From: Deltaproteobacteria bacterium
Lineage (GTDB): Bacteria > Myxococcota_A > UBA9160 > JAJDAL01
Direction: 5' to 3'
DNA length: 64,000 nucleotides
Assembly (NCBI GenBank): GCA_029261875.1
Contig: JAJDAL010000002.1
Coordinates: 1-64,000, forward strand
How positions within the stretch are numbered: the stretch's first letter is position 1; the number at the start of each line of letters is the position of its first letter. Below the pieces are notes generated by a model. It saw only the letters and a list, made by a program, of their open reading frames with translations. It was not told the origin of the DNA and ran no database searches. Shown here one piece after another: positions 35,191 through 44,559 of the stretch. Both the position numbers and the translations under genes were made by a program.

Positions 35191-35745
35191 CTAATCCGAT
35201 AGCTGCTTGCGTCCTAGCTGAATCAACTCGTCGTAGTGGGCTTCCAGTGCAGCGTTCACGCCGCGGCATCCCGCGACCACCTGCTCGGTCCAGTCGAGGT
35301 AGTCGACGCGTCGCTCCAGGGGCCATTTCGCAGGCGGGTCGTGTGTGACGTCACCCACGTTGCAGATCTTGTCGGCAAGCTTGATGAGCTTGGCCCGATC
35401 CGAGATGTGCTTGGTATGCTCGACCTGCAAGCGCTTGCGCTCGCTCTTCTCCAGGGCCTTGTCGTCCGTCACTTCTTCAACGAGCTGCCGCACATCCTTG
35501 CCAAACAGCGCTTCGAGTTCCTCGAAGCTGGTCTCGGTGTCTTCCACGGTGTCGTGCAGGATGGCCGCTTGGAGCACAGCGACATCATCCACCTGGCCGA
35601 TGGTGGTCAATACCTGCGCGGCTTGGATCGGATGATTGATGTAGGGCGAAGCATCCGACCCCTTGCGCCGCTGATCGCGATGCTTTTCCGCAGCGAAGTG
35701 GAGGGCCTCGAGGAGTTCTGAATAGCCGTAGATCGCTTCACTCAT
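35191..35745 (-). CDS. MESH1-like HD-domain hydrolase
   Basis: 184 residues from ATG 35745; a longer frame to 35823 overlaps the Fic gene. The RSH-type HD fold is clear: His38 in NHPIQAA, His64-Asp65 with Glu68-Asp69 in LHDTVEDT, and a later KLADKICN supplying the last metal ligand. Length and motifs match MESH1, the small stand-alone (p)ppGpp (and NADPH) hydrolase, without the synthetase domain of Rel/SpoT. It would lower alarmone levels in the cytoplasm. Its place between a Fic gene and a nuclease-like gene suggests a role in a stress or defence switch rather than housekeeping. Start has only a distant GGAG. Confidence 0.85.
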   Translation of the reverse strand: MSEAIYGYSELLEALHFAAEKHRDQRRKGSDASPYINHPIQAAQVLTTIGQVDDVAVLQAAILHDTVEDTETSFEELEALFGKDVRQLVEEVTDDKALEKSERKRLQVEHTKHISDRAKLIKLADKICNVGDVTHDPPAKWPLERRVDYLDWTEQVVAGCRGVNAALEAHYDELIQLGRKQLSD

Positions 35746-35819
35746 TTCGATTCGGTCGCTCCAATCTGGGAGGGGCGGGTTCACGCAGAATATACGCGAA
35801 GCGTGCCCGGCGCGTTGAA

Positions 35820-36905
35820 TCATTCATTCGAAGCGACCTGGCCCTTTCGGGCACGCTCTTTGATCGACACCATTTGATAGGCGAATCCGCCAAGGAAGTA
35901 GGTGAGCCACTCTGTGTAGTCATGGCTCTGATCCGCCGTTCGCAATGCTTCGTAGTACGCGTCGCGTTTTCGGTTGTAGTAGGCGGAGAGTTCGAAGAGA
36001 TACTTGAAGTCGTAGCCTCGTTGATACAGAAGCAACGTTGTGAACATTCGGGCAGTTCGGCCGTTACCATCCACGAATGGGTGGATCCAAGCTAAGCGGT
36101 GCTGAACGATCCCAGCCTGCATGACCGGGTGCACCCAAGGGTCGTCCGCTCCATGCCCGCGCTCTTTGGTCCGTTCGATCCAAGCGAGTAGTGCATCCAC
36201 CTCTGTCTCTACCTGGTGCCACCTCGGGGGGACATAGTGAACGGTGGTTTTCCCGTTCGCTATATCACCGATCGTGACTTCCTCTTTTCGAAACCGCCCC
36301 GCGAAGCGGTCGCCGCCGCGAACGCCGCTGACGAGAATGCGGTGGAGGTTCAAAAGGTCGGATTTGGTGAGCGGCTCATCCCGTTTTCCGCGCAGCCCTT
36401 CAATGGCTTCGAATGAATTGAGGTAGTTGCAAAATTCCTGCTCCGAGTCACGAAGTTGTCGTCGAGGGAGTTCTTGAGCGAGCGCGAAGGCCTCCTCGAG
36501 AGTGAGGGAGTTTCCCTCGATCTGAACGCTTGCCAACGCCTCTTGCACGTGCGTGCGTTGTCGAACTTCGGAAATCCAATCCGAACGCAACCGAACCGCT
36601 TCCAAAAACCCCGTGGTCTGTTCGATCGCCTTGAGTTGGCGAAGCATGCGCGGAGTGAGTTGAAACTGAGGCGAGAAGACTGACGGCTCGAGTTGGCTCT
36701 CCGGCAGCACGGGTTCCTCGTCCTCGCTGATGTCAGGCCAGTCCGATGGAATATCGACGATCCTTCCTGAAGCGCGAATCCGTTCGATATCCGGAGTGAC
36801 TTCTTCTCGGAACGCGCGCTCCTCGGTCGTCTCGTCGGGGAAGGGCGGCTGACCGTTCACGATCCGAGCCGTAATGGATCCCATTCTTTCTGTCGTTAAG
36901 GCCAC
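35820..36905 (-). CDS. Fic-domain AMP-transferase with built-in inhibitory helix
   Basis: 361 residues from GTG 36905. The start is supported by the 63-aa paralogue at 61842, whose N-terminus aligns from residue 1. Residues 275-283 HPFVDGNGR are the Fic active site, which transfers AMP from ATP to a hydroxyl of a target protein. S126-x-x-x-E130-G131 in SVQIEGN is the inhibitory alpha-inh motif, placed N-terminally as in class II Fic enzymes, so the protein should be self-inhibited. Residues 1-63 form an extra N-terminal module that occurs alone elsewhere in this window. A winged-helix-like tail is not obvious. Lies 9 bp after the McrC-like gene. Confidence 0.92.
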   Translation of the reverse strand: MALTTERMGSITARIVNGQPPFPDETTEERAFREEVTPDIERIRASGRIVDIPSDWPDISEDEEPVLPESQLEPSVFSPQFQLTPRMLRQLKAIEQTTGFLEAVRLRSDWISEVRQRTHVQEALASVQIEGNSLTLEEAFALAQELPRRQLRDSEQEFCNYLNSFEAIEGLRGKRDEPLTKSDLLNLHRILVSGVRGGDRFAGRFRKEEVTIGDIANGKTTVHYVPPRWHQVETEVDALLAWIERTKERGHGADDPWVHPVMQAGIVQHRLAWIHPFVDGNGRTARMFTTLLLYQRGYDFKYLFELSAYYNRKRDAYYEALRTADQSHDYTEWLTYFLGGFAYQMVSIKERARKGQVASNE

Positions 36906-36914
36906 TGTTTCTAT

Positions 36915-38507
36915 TCAACCGTGCAAGATATCTTCGCTCAATGAAGTTGTGTTTGCGCCAAATTCGACGACACCAACGCGATGCGCGCGCAGAAACATAG
37001 GATCCTCCAACCAGGGGGCCTCTCCGCCCGCGGGAACCAGTAGAACGGACAAGTCCGGGGGACGGTCCTGGTTTCTCAAAGAGTCGTGATAGACGTGAGC
37101 AGATGTCATCGCATCCAGGACGGGACCGCGCGACCGTCGGTATTTGGCATCGAGAACCACGAAGCGTCGCTCGCCGTCGCGTTCCTCGATCAGAACGATG
37201 TCGGGTATGCGCATTCTCGAGATTGACCACAGTGGATGTCGACTCCTCATCCGGCCGCTTGGCAGTTTGGGTTGCAACAACAGTTGGACGTTCGTCGCAT
37301 TGCGTCGGCCTATCCAGGCAGCGTCTGCCTTCGTTGGGTGCGTGGTGGTTCGGGTCCAATCAAGTTTGGGGTGGGATTCCCGAAGGATTCGTCCGAGTCG
37401 TACGAAGCACCAACGTTCGTAGACTTCCCAAGTCGGGCTGACCCAAAGTCGATCGATTTCTCGGGGTCCGCTCGTGCCGTGCCGAATCGCACGCCAACCG
37501 AGTCCATAGGCCCTCGCGTAGGTGGGGTCAGCAGAGATTGCATTGAGTCCGGCCGCTGTGACTTCGTGTCGGGCGACATCCTTGAAGGGAGACCGCCTCA
37601 GAACAGATGTCAGATTGCCCTGCAGTTGCATCAGCACCTTCCGCCGTACCGGCCAGCGTGGCGCCAGATCAGTTCGCGTCGAACTCGGCGACTCGGCTTC
37701 CGCGAGTCTCGCGAGCCCGGTTGAAACGCCACGGATGCGTAGCTGCAGTGCCCTCGCCAAGGCGAGAAGGCAGCGATTCGCAGGGCTATCCAGGCTCGGT
37801 TCTACGACGGGAACGTCTATGCTGGTTTCCGAGGCGGGCTCAAGCCTACTCGGGTTCGTTCCGGAGAACGCGCCCGCGGCGCTCGGGTTCCGGAGGGCAG
37901 CGAGCGCGGTTTGGCGGTCGACGCGACGCGCGCTGTGCATCGGGACGACATCACGTCGTACCTTCAGAGTCCGCAATGGATTCCGCGCGGCTCTTCTTAG
38001 CGCAATTATGAATTGCGGACCGTATCGACGCAGGCGTGCAAATTCGACAAGCGGGTTGTGGTCGTGACCGAGCGCTCCCATCGCAATCGTCGCTGGCTCC
38101 GACCCGAGGATCAGATTGGGGTCCTCGTGCCAGATTTCGTCCATCATGTTTTGAAGGATTTCTCGGCCGGTCTTCAAAGGGTCTGGCGAAACGTCTAGTA
38201 GGTAGGTTCCTTCGACTTGGTCTGTCGGGCTCCGGAGTTCGGCAGTCACTTCCCCCGCGAAGAAGAGGGGCTTCCAGATCCACGAGGGAGAATCGTCTGG
38301 CGCCACCGAGAGCGGTTCGTCGTCCACCCAAAATGACCAATCTCGGCCAAAGGGGTTCTCTATTCTGCAGGGCTGGTTCTCGAAGAAGCCTCGGTTTTCC
38401 TGGGGATACGGCAGCAGGGTGTTTTCTAGCGGCGCGTTGGAATCGGAAACGTTGACAGGCGTCCAACGGAGCGTGGTGGAAGAATCCTTTACGGCACTCA
38501 ACGCCAA
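36915..38507 (-). CDS. McrC-like nuclease subunit (DUF2357 plus PD-(D/E)XK)
   Basis: 530 residues; the start is TTG 38507, overlapping the McrB-like gene by 10 nt, with another TTG six bases on, so the exact start is open. The N-terminal 400 residues match the DUF2357 region found in McrC relatives. The C-terminus has a PD-(D/E)XK active site: Asp436 in IPDIVL and Asp453/Lys455 in VVLDAKYR. In McrBC systems this subunit cuts DNA when driven by the McrB GTPase after recognising modified cytosines or other marks. DUF2357 versions are less studied. Encoded directly after its AAA+ partner. Confidence 0.85.
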   Translation of the reverse strand: MALSAVKDSSTTLRWTPVNVSDSNAPLENTLLPYPQENRGFFENQPCRIENPFGRDWSFWVDDEPLSVAPDDSPSWIWKPLFFAGEVTAELRSPTDQVEGTYLLDVSPDPLKTGREILQNMMDEIWHEDPNLILGSEPATIAMGALGHDHNPLVEFARLRRYGPQFIIALRRAARNPLRTLKVRRDVVPMHSARRVDRQTALAALRNPSAAGAFSGTNPSRLEPASETSIDVPVVEPSLDSPANRCLLALARALQLRIRGVSTGLARLAEAESPSSTRTDLAPRWPVRRKVLMQLQGNLTSVLRRSPFKDVARHEVTAAGLNAISADPTYARAYGLGWRAIRHGTSGPREIDRLWVSPTWEVYERWCFVRLGRILRESHPKLDWTRTTTHPTKADAAWIGRRNATNVQLLLQPKLPSGRMRSRHPLWSISRMRIPDIVLIEERDGERRFVVLDAKYRRSRGPVLDAMTSAHVYHDSLRNQDRPPDLSVLLVPAGGEAPWLEDPMFLRAHRVGVVEFGANTTSLSEDILHG

Positions 38508-40771
38508 AATCGCGCGCTCCCGGTTGTTTCCAGATCCACCAGAAGCTCAGCCACTTTGCGTTCGGACCGTTTGAGTCCATTCTCCTGAAGCGCCTCACGG
38601 CATTTCAAGAACGCATCGCGAGTGCGCGGTGAGTCATCCCCGCGCAGTTTGGGGATCACCTTGGCGAACACCACCGAATCGAGAGATGTCTCGGGTGCTT
38701 GAGACTCGTGGATCTTCTCCGTGAGTTCGAGAAAATCGAGAACGTCGTCGACGACTCTCCAACCGAAATGCAATCGCGCAGGCGCCAGTGCCTTCATCAA
38801 GTCTCCGAGCGTCTTTCGCGCGCTAGACTCGAGCTGCTGCGACAGTGTTCGCTTCCCCCACTTTGGATAGTCAGCCAGGTCGATGTCCCAGAATTCCAGG
38901 GTAAATGCTCGGTCCAATACTTTGTCCGATAGTCCGTGTGTCGTTTCATCCATGTTCACGGTGCCGATGAGTACGAGATTCGAGGGATAACGGACGCTAC
39001 GCGGAATACCGTCAAAGTTATCTTCCTCAGCGTGGAAGTGGATGCGTGCCCCCGATTCCATCCCAGAGAGAAGGGGAGCGAGGTATTGCTCGGGCCGAGA
39101 AAGATTCATCTCGTCCAAGATCACGGTGTAGGGCAAGCTCGGGTTGGCAACGGCTGCCAGCAGAAACTCGAGAAACGGCGTGCGGACATAGGAATCACCG
39201 CGCAGTGGGTTCACGTATCCAAGTAGAACGCCGGGGTCATACCAGCCGGGTTGGACCGCCACAATAGCGAGCTGTTTCGATACCGGTCCTTGTCCCACCA
39301 GCGCGCGTCCATATTGGCGGGCGAGAAGCGTTTTTCCTGACCCCGATAGACCCGTGAGAATTCCGAAATGGCGGCGCGGATGTGCCCAGAGTCCCGCGTG
39401 AAACTCTGAGATCAAGGATTTCTCGAAGATCCCTGCCTCGGAGATTGTCGAAACGATGTGGTCGAGTGAAGGAAGTTCGACTTCGCGATGGCGCTCCGGG
39501 GCTTCGGTCTCCTCTTCGTCCGAAATCGTCAGTTCGATCTCATCATCGCGCGGGAGAGATTCGGGCTTCCAATGAATGCGTTCGGCCCAGCCGCGGCCAG
39601 CGTCCGTCAACTCGATCGTCCCGTCCGCACTGAGGGAAATCAGTCCTAGCAAGCGGACCCAGTTCAGAAGCGCGCTCGGGACGAAAGTTGTCGTCCAGCC
39701 CGGATTGATCGACTGAATTCGCGAAACCAAATCTCTCCGATTAATCGATTTTTCGTTGAGGAGGCCGACGAGTACGTGATCGATTCCCATGACTCGGGTC
39801 AGAAGGAAATCGGACAACTCGTCGGGGTCTTCGCTCTCGAGGAAGGCCTCGCCGCGATCCGTCAACGTGTAGCGATCACCGTCCATTTTGACGACACCAA
39901 ATTCACCTTGAAGCACGCTGATCACTACACCGAGCGAAGAATCTTTATAGTCCGGAAGATCCACTCTCAAGAAGTCCAGGAGCTGTTCGCGCGTCGGATC
40001 CTCCGAGACGAACTCGAGCGCGGCCAACATGGAACTCAATCCGCCACGCAACGGCGTGAGTCCGCGCCGTCTGCGCGCGACGGGTAAGGGGATGAGTTCC
40101 GTATCTCCGCGTGGCTTTACTTTCTCCGTGGAGTCTACATCCGTCGCCGCGACCCCGTCTGCGTAGAGAAGCCACGGCAACATGACGCGTCGAACAAGCG
40201 CTTCGGGACCGGGTTCTGGCTTCCCTAGGACCTCGTTGAGTCTGGCGAGCACATTAATGTGTCGTTCGACTGCATTGGCACGTTTGTATCCAAACATGGC
40301 TTTGTGTAAGGATCGGAGGTTTCTGCGATGCCCTATGGTTGTGAATTCGCCGGGGAAGAGAGTCCCAAGTACGCGGAATATCTTCAGGTGGGGTCGACGA
40401 TCGCAGAATGGCTCGAGCCGTTTCAGCATCTCGTCATAAATGCCCGAGAATAGTTCGACTCTTTCGTGTTGGAGAGTCGGTATTTCGATGTCGGAAAGCC
40501 CCGCGACCCATTCGCGGAATTCGGGGTCCGCAATTGCCCTGTCCATCGAGATGTTGCCTTGGCCAGCCGAAGACAAACGGTTGTCATTCCAAATCCGACT
40601 CTGGAATTCGACCGAAGAGCGTTCGTCCTTCGAGGTGTTGCGTATCTCCTCGAGGAATGTTGTGAGCTCTTCGCGCCATTGCTTCCGATCCGGCTTGGTC
40701 TCCGTAGAGGGCTCGACCTCCTCGCAGAATTTCTTCAGGCCCTCGGGGGTACGGAGATCAACGTCGTTCAT
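38498..40771 (-). CDS. McrB-like AAA+ GTPase
   Basis: 757 residues. Residues about 474-481 are the Walker A motif GLSGSGKT (Lys480); Walker B is VILDEMN (Asp553-Glu554), followed by LSRPEQYLAPLLS and the McrB signature region LIGTVNMDETTHGLSDKVLDRA. The N-terminal 440 residues are the recognition part: two winged-helix-like segments can be seen (TPLRGGLSSMLAALEFVSED, then VVKMDGDRYTLTDRGEAFL), and a further one before the AAA+ domain (LLGLISLSADGTIELTDAGRGW). No known 5-methylcytosine-binding domain is evident, so the DNA feature it senses is unknown. It hydrolyses GTP to drive the McrC-like subunit. Confidence 0.9.
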   Translation of the reverse strand: MNDVDLRTPEGLKKFCEEVEPSTETKPDRKQWREELTTFLEEIRNTSKDERSSVEFQSRIWNDNRLSSAGQGNISMDRAIADPEFREWVAGLSDIEIPTLQHERVELFSGIYDEMLKRLEPFCDRRPHLKIFRVLGTLFPGEFTTIGHRRNLRSLHKAMFGYKRANAVERHINVLARLNEVLGKPEPGPEALVRRVMLPWLLYADGVAATDVDSTEKVKPRGDTELIPLPVARRRRGLTPLRGGLSSMLAALEFVSEDPTREQLLDFLRVDLPDYKDSSLGVVISVLQGEFGVVKMDGDRYTLTDRGEAFLESEDPDELSDFLLTRVMGIDHVLVGLLNEKSINRRDLVSRIQSINPGWTTTFVPSALLNWVRLLGLISLSADGTIELTDAGRGWAERIHWKPESLPRDDEIELTISDEEETEAPERHREVELPSLDHIVSTISEAGIFEKSLISEFHAGLWAHPRRHFGILTGLSGSGKTLLARQYGRALVGQGPVSKQLAIVAVQPGWYDPGVLLGYVNPLRGDSYVRTPFLEFLLAAVANPSLPYTVILDEMNLSRPEQYLAPLLSGMESGARIHFHAEEDNFDGIPRSVRYPSNLVLIGTVNMDETTHGLSDKVLDRAFTLEFWDIDLADYPKWGKRTLSQQLESSARKTLGDLMKALAPARLHFGWRVVDDVLDFLELTEKIHESQAPETSLDSVVFAKVIPKLRGDDSPRTRDAFLKCREALQENGLKRSERKVAELLVDLETTGSARFWR

Positions 40772-40894
40772 GTCCTAAATTCCTCCGCGCTCGGTGGTCC
40801 CGTTGAGTATACCCGGGAAAGCCCTAGGAAATCGCGGGGATGGCTATCTGTTCTCGGGCTCGGGAAGAATCTGCAGTGACCGTGACGAAATATC

Positions 40895-42412
40895 TTATAG
40901 AGCGTTCGATCCCGCATGCGCGAGGCATTCCTTCCGCAGCCATTCAAATATTCGAACGGTGTTGAGTGTGTCCGCGGCGCAGTAGTGCAGAAGTGCGACG
41001 CGAAGGCGCTCGCGCTCAGCCGGCGGCGTGGAGAGCGCGATCATTCGTAGGTAGCCCAAAGATGCGGAGGTGCCTTCGCTGATCTCGAGTGCCGCGTAGT
41101 CGGAAGTTTCACCTAATAGGGCAGGGGCGACGAACTTGAGAGAGTACTTTCCGCGCATTTCATTGTTCGCCACCCAGCGCTTTCGAAAGGGCGTCGCGAT
41201 GTCGATCACTCGATCGGCCAAGGCCGCGATTTCAGCGCGGTGTTGAGGGAGCTGTTCCGCGAGTTCGCGGAAGATGCGCTTCTCGAAACTCTGGCTGTAG
41301 ACGACGATGCTTCCAGCTGTTCCTAGTGCGCGAAGCATTGCGTCGGCGAGTGGCGCGCGCGGGTCGCTGCGATCGTTGTTGAGGAACTCGTCGTGCGTGG
41401 GTTTTGCGCCTGGGTGCTCCAAGCGGTGCACGGAGAACTGGAAGGGAATTGCTTGGTACGGCTTCAATCCGTCGTGGGGCGGAACCGCTGGATTGGCGGT
41501 TTCGAAGTCGAAGAAGTGAACGGGGTAAACGAATTCATCTAGAAAGTCCGACACCAACTGGTGATCGAAGCGAAATCCTCCCGATCGGGCGAGTTCTACT
41601 TGAATTTGTTGATTGGACCCAAGTGTATCGTCGAGGGGGACGTCCGTGATCTCGACGATGCCATCCCGGAAGTAGCCCCAGCGTTTGGCGTCGCTTCCGG
41701 TGAGGTCGAGCACCGAATATTCAGGGAGTTTCGCCCAGCAGCGGGGCCGAAACTCGCAGTCGTAAGGCTTGCGGCAATGCGGGCCAATTTCGATTGCAGG
41801 TTCAGTCTCAGCTTCAAGCACATTCAGCATTTCCACGGTCCGTCTTTCGACGTCGGGGCGCTTGTCTTGCAGTGCCTCGTCCACGGCAATGACTTTGAAG
41901 AGTTTCCGTAAGTCGATTGGTCCGTGGCGAATGTATTTCGTATTCAGGTGAGCGATGGTCGCCCTGTCAATGGTGAGCCCCGCACCTTCAATCGCCCATA
42001 TTTGAACCGCCAGGTCGTCGAGATTCTGTTCCTTCACGGTGCTCGAACTCTTTACTTCATACAGCTGCCAATAGGGCGCGGACGGAGTAGTGCGGGCGAG
42101 AATGTCGGCGCGAACCCATACATCCCTGTGCAGGAAGGTCGCCTCGAAAATCGCGGTGGCTCCGCTGTCGATTGCGGCTTGGGTCGACTGGAGTGCTTGG
42201 TCGAGCTGGGTGTGATCTTCCGAGATCAGGATTCCGCCGGGGAAAAGGTCTCGGGCCAACTCGCCTATCTGGGCTCCTTCGTCGAACCGGTGCTGAAGCG
42301 CAGCGTCGGGCACCGGACGTTCACCCTCCACTGAATGTAGCCAGAGCCGCTTGTGGCACTGGAGCCCCATGACGTATCGGGTCTTAGACAGGCTTCGACG
42401 CACCACTTTCAT
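40895..42412 (-). CDS. DUF2779 protein: Cas4-like nuclease plus DnaQ-like domain
   Basis: 505 residues from ATG 42412; a TTG at 42451 would add 13. The N-terminal part begins with SKTRYVMGLQCHKRLWL and has EVKSSSTVKEQNLDDLAVQ and a Cys group (HCRKPYDCEFRPRCW), the layout of Cas4/RecB-like nucleases with an Fe-S cluster. The C-terminal half holds HFFDFETANPAVPP and later LHYCAADTLNTVRI, which fit the acidic motifs of DnaQ-like 3'-5' exonucleases and define the DUF2779 domain. Probably acts on DNA ends. It lies 123 bp upstream of the McrB-like gene in the same direction. Confidence 0.8.
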   Translation of the reverse strand: MKVVRRSLSKTRYVMGLQCHKRLWLHSVEGERPVPDAALQHRFDEGAQIGELARDLFPGGILISEDHTQLDQALQSTQAAIDSGATAIFEATFLHRDVWVRADILARTTPSAPYWQLYEVKSSSTVKEQNLDDLAVQIWAIEGAGLTIDRATIAHLNTKYIRHGPIDLRKLFKVIAVDEALQDKRPDVERRTVEMLNVLEAETEPAIEIGPHCRKPYDCEFRPRCWAKLPEYSVLDLTGSDAKRWGYFRDGIVEITDVPLDDTLGSNQQIQVELARSGGFRFDHQLVSDFLDEFVYPVHFFDFETANPAVPPHDGLKPYQAIPFQFSVHRLEHPGAKPTHDEFLNNDRSDPRAPLADAMLRALGTAGSIVVYSQSFEKRIFRELAEQLPQHRAEIAALADRVIDIATPFRKRWVANNEMRGKYSLKFVAPALLGETSDYAALEISEGTSASLGYLRMIALSTPPAERERLRVALLHYCAADTLNTVRIFEWLRKECLAHAGSNAL

Positions 42413-42550
42413 GGCAACGAGTGTAGTCGAGCGCGAGCTCCGGGCCGTCAAGTTCGAGCGTCATCGGCGGCTCTTGCGTCCAAATCTGTCGTGTGTGGTG
42501 CGTAGACTCTCATCATTGGATCAAAAGGCCGCGGTCGGCCGGGGGGATCT

Positions 42551-43372
42551 GTGGTGCGGATCATCGTTGCCTTGGGGATTCTGCTGTTTGCCGGTCCGGT
42601 GCTTGCTACGACGCTGGTCTTTGATCCCGCGCATCGGGTGGCGTCGGCTGAGACGCGCGGACTACTGCCCTTTGGGAGCTGGACCTGGAATGGCCAGCCG
42701 GTCAGTGAAAGCAACCGGCCAACGGACGAGCAACGTGCGATTGAGACCCATTGGAACTTCTATGTGGACCCGGCACAGAGCAACGCGCTCTTCGTTCAGG
42801 TGGAGCATGTTCAGGACACGCGGTTCGGTTTCATAACGGGGTCGATTTTCCAAGATGTAGCCCTAACGGGCATCGAGTTTGAACTTCCGACACTCGGGGG
42901 ATCGGTCCTGTCAGGGCCCGCGTTCTCGAATCAGTTCGCGAACCTCGGGCAGGCGTTAAACGGTCGACCTTCGTCGGGCGATCCGGCGGTCTCCGTACCA
43001 CTCGATACGACTCCTGGATGGGAACTGTCGGTCACCGGGACGCAGAGCTACCAGATCGCTACGGCGGACATCGGTTTCGCCATGTCGCACTTCGAGAATG
43101 TCTACGGCACCACGCGCATCAACGGCGGGGGCGTGTTCCAGTTGGTTTTCGGCGACAGTGTCGATCTGGTTGCTCAAATCGACTTTGGTTCGCTAGCACC
43201 TGTAGCGATCCACGGGTTCGGTTCGTCACAACAACGCATTTCTGGTGACGTCGTGTTCTCGGTCTCGTCGCCGGCAATGGCCGCGGTACCCGAGCCTGGT
43301 GCCTTGATGCTCTTCGCGGTGGGGTTCGGGTTCGTGTATCTGGCGGTGATGGGCTCGGCTTCGGGCTGGTAG
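42551..43372 (+). CDS. Exported protein with variant PEP-CTERM tail
   Basis: 273 residues from GTG 42551. Signal peptide MVRIIVALGILLFAGPVLA. The C-terminus has VPEPGALMLFAVGFGFVYLAVMG, so the PEP motif and membrane helix are present, but the Arg cluster expected after the helix is missing (it ends SASGW). The body is a beta-rich domain with no known motif. It is either a divergent exosortase substrate or one truncated at the 3' end. Divergent from the DUF2779 gene and unrelated in function to the nuclease genes on its left. Confidence 0.75.
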   Translation: MVRIIVALGILLFAGPVLATTLVFDPAHRVASAETRGLLPFGSWTWNGQPVSESNRPTDEQRAIETHWNFYVDPAQSNALFVQVEHVQDTRFGFITGSIFQDVALTGIEFELPTLGGSVLSGPAFSNQFANLGQALNGRPSSGDPAVSVPLDTTPGWELSVTGTQSYQIATADIGFAMSHFENVYGTTRINGGGVFQLVFGDSVDLVAQIDFGSLAPVAIHGFGSSQQRISGDVVFSVSSPAMAAVPEPGALMLFAVGFGFVYLAVMGSASGW

Positions 43373-43536
43373 AGGCAAGATTCGGCCGGGAAGTTGAAGC
43401 CCTATTGGTGATCGCCGGTGTGCACCCAGTGGGGATCATGCCACCTTGAATCAGGACCCCGGCTCCGGTTCGTAAGCCTGCAACGCCTCAGTTACTGCGG
43501 GGCGTTCGTCAGTTTCAATCGATCATTTTTCTAGGT

Positions 43537-44454
43537 CTACTGCAGCTCAGTCGAAATGCACCGGTCGTCCTCGCGACCTCGGGAGCCCTTATCTACGGTG
43601 CAGTCGTGACTGGATCGGCGCATGGTGGGTTCGTCGTTTCTCCAATCCGACCGTCGGCAGGCCGCCCTTTCCCGGCTCGTGAACGCGGGGTTCATCTCGC
43701 AGAACTCAGATTGTGAGCAGCCGCTCGCGTCGACTGCACTACCAAAGGGTGTGTCAGGGCATAGGTCGGTTGCGTCCTGCTCGCCGTCCAAGTCGGCATC
43801 GGTGAAAGATGAGGTTGCCAGACATTCAAAGAGCTCGAGGTCACATTGGGCTTGTTCGTGATCGGCATTGTCTGGGAAAGGGTCACACGCGTCCCCGATA
43901 AGATCCAAGTCCAGATCTTCCTGCCCAGAATTCGGTTCGGTAGGGCAGTTGTCGCCATTGTCTGGGATGCCGTCATCGTCCGTGTCGGTGATATCGATGG
44001 GGATTACCTCGACGACCCCATGTTCGGTGTTTCCGCTCGTGTTGGGTACGTCGTTCCAACCGTCTCCAAAATCGAATCTCGCGTAGTCTTCGCCGCCGGT
44101 GTTGTTCGGCTCACCGGGCTTCCAATTCGTGAAAACCACCGGCTCGCCGCTCGACCATTCGAAGGTTCCCTCGAGCGCGGAATCGTTCAGTCCGATCCAC
44201 GGATTGAATGTCGTCCCGGATACAAACGTGTCGAAAACGAAGGCATTCTCTTCGGCGCTGCGAATCGTGACCAGATGCCCACCGATGGAAACGGCTTCTG
44301 TCTCGGCTGCGGTCCAGCTGGGTGTTCCGATCAAGTAGTACTCGTGACCGTTTGCGGGATTGACGACCGGTCCTTCGAGCACAACCGCTAGAGCCGGTCT
44401 GACACCCGCGAGGGCGATGCCCAGCAGCGTCGAGATAACGGTGAAGCGCGTCAT
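43537..44454 (-). CDS. Exported C-type lectin-fold protein with TSP3 repeats
   Basis: 305 residues from ATG 44454 (GGGAG upstream). Signal peptide VISTLLGIALAGVRPALA. Residues about 30-145 are a C-type lectin domain: GHEYYLI, SWTAAETEAVSIGGHLVTI, WIGLNDSALEGTFEWSSGEP and NWKPGEPNN with the EPN calcium/sugar motif. EPN usually means mannose-type binding. TSP3-like calcium repeats follow (DTDDDGIPDNGDNC, DLDLDLIGDACDPFPDNAD, DADLDGEQDATDLC). The last 50 residues are basic and low complexity. Probably a secreted sugar-binding protein. Confidence 0.85.
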   Translation of the reverse strand: MTRFTVISTLLGIALAGVRPALAVVLEGPVVNPANGHEYYLIGTPSWTAAETEAVSIGGHLVTIRSAEENAFVFDTFVSGTTFNPWIGLNDSALEGTFEWSSGEPVVFTNWKPGEPNNTGGEDYARFDFGDGWNDVPNTSGNTEHGVVEVIPIDITDTDDDGIPDNGDNCPTEPNSGQEDLDLDLIGDACDPFPDNADHEQAQCDLELFECLATSSFTDADLDGEQDATDLCPDTPFGSAVDASGCSQSEFCEMNPAFTSRERAACRRSDWRNDEPTMRRSSHDCTVDKGSRGREDDRCISTELQ

Positions 44455-44559
44455 GTTGATCTCTCCCTCTGTTTTCCACGATTCGGGCATGAATCTCGCA
44501 ACCAACTTGAATGTATCCAGTAGGGACAGCGAAGCGGCTCAGCCATTGGAACATTCATA

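Noticed and set aside
34885..35348. Frames of 84-166 codons on both strands over the PD-(D/E)XK-like gene start
   Set aside because: Overlap two better supported genes and show no motif.
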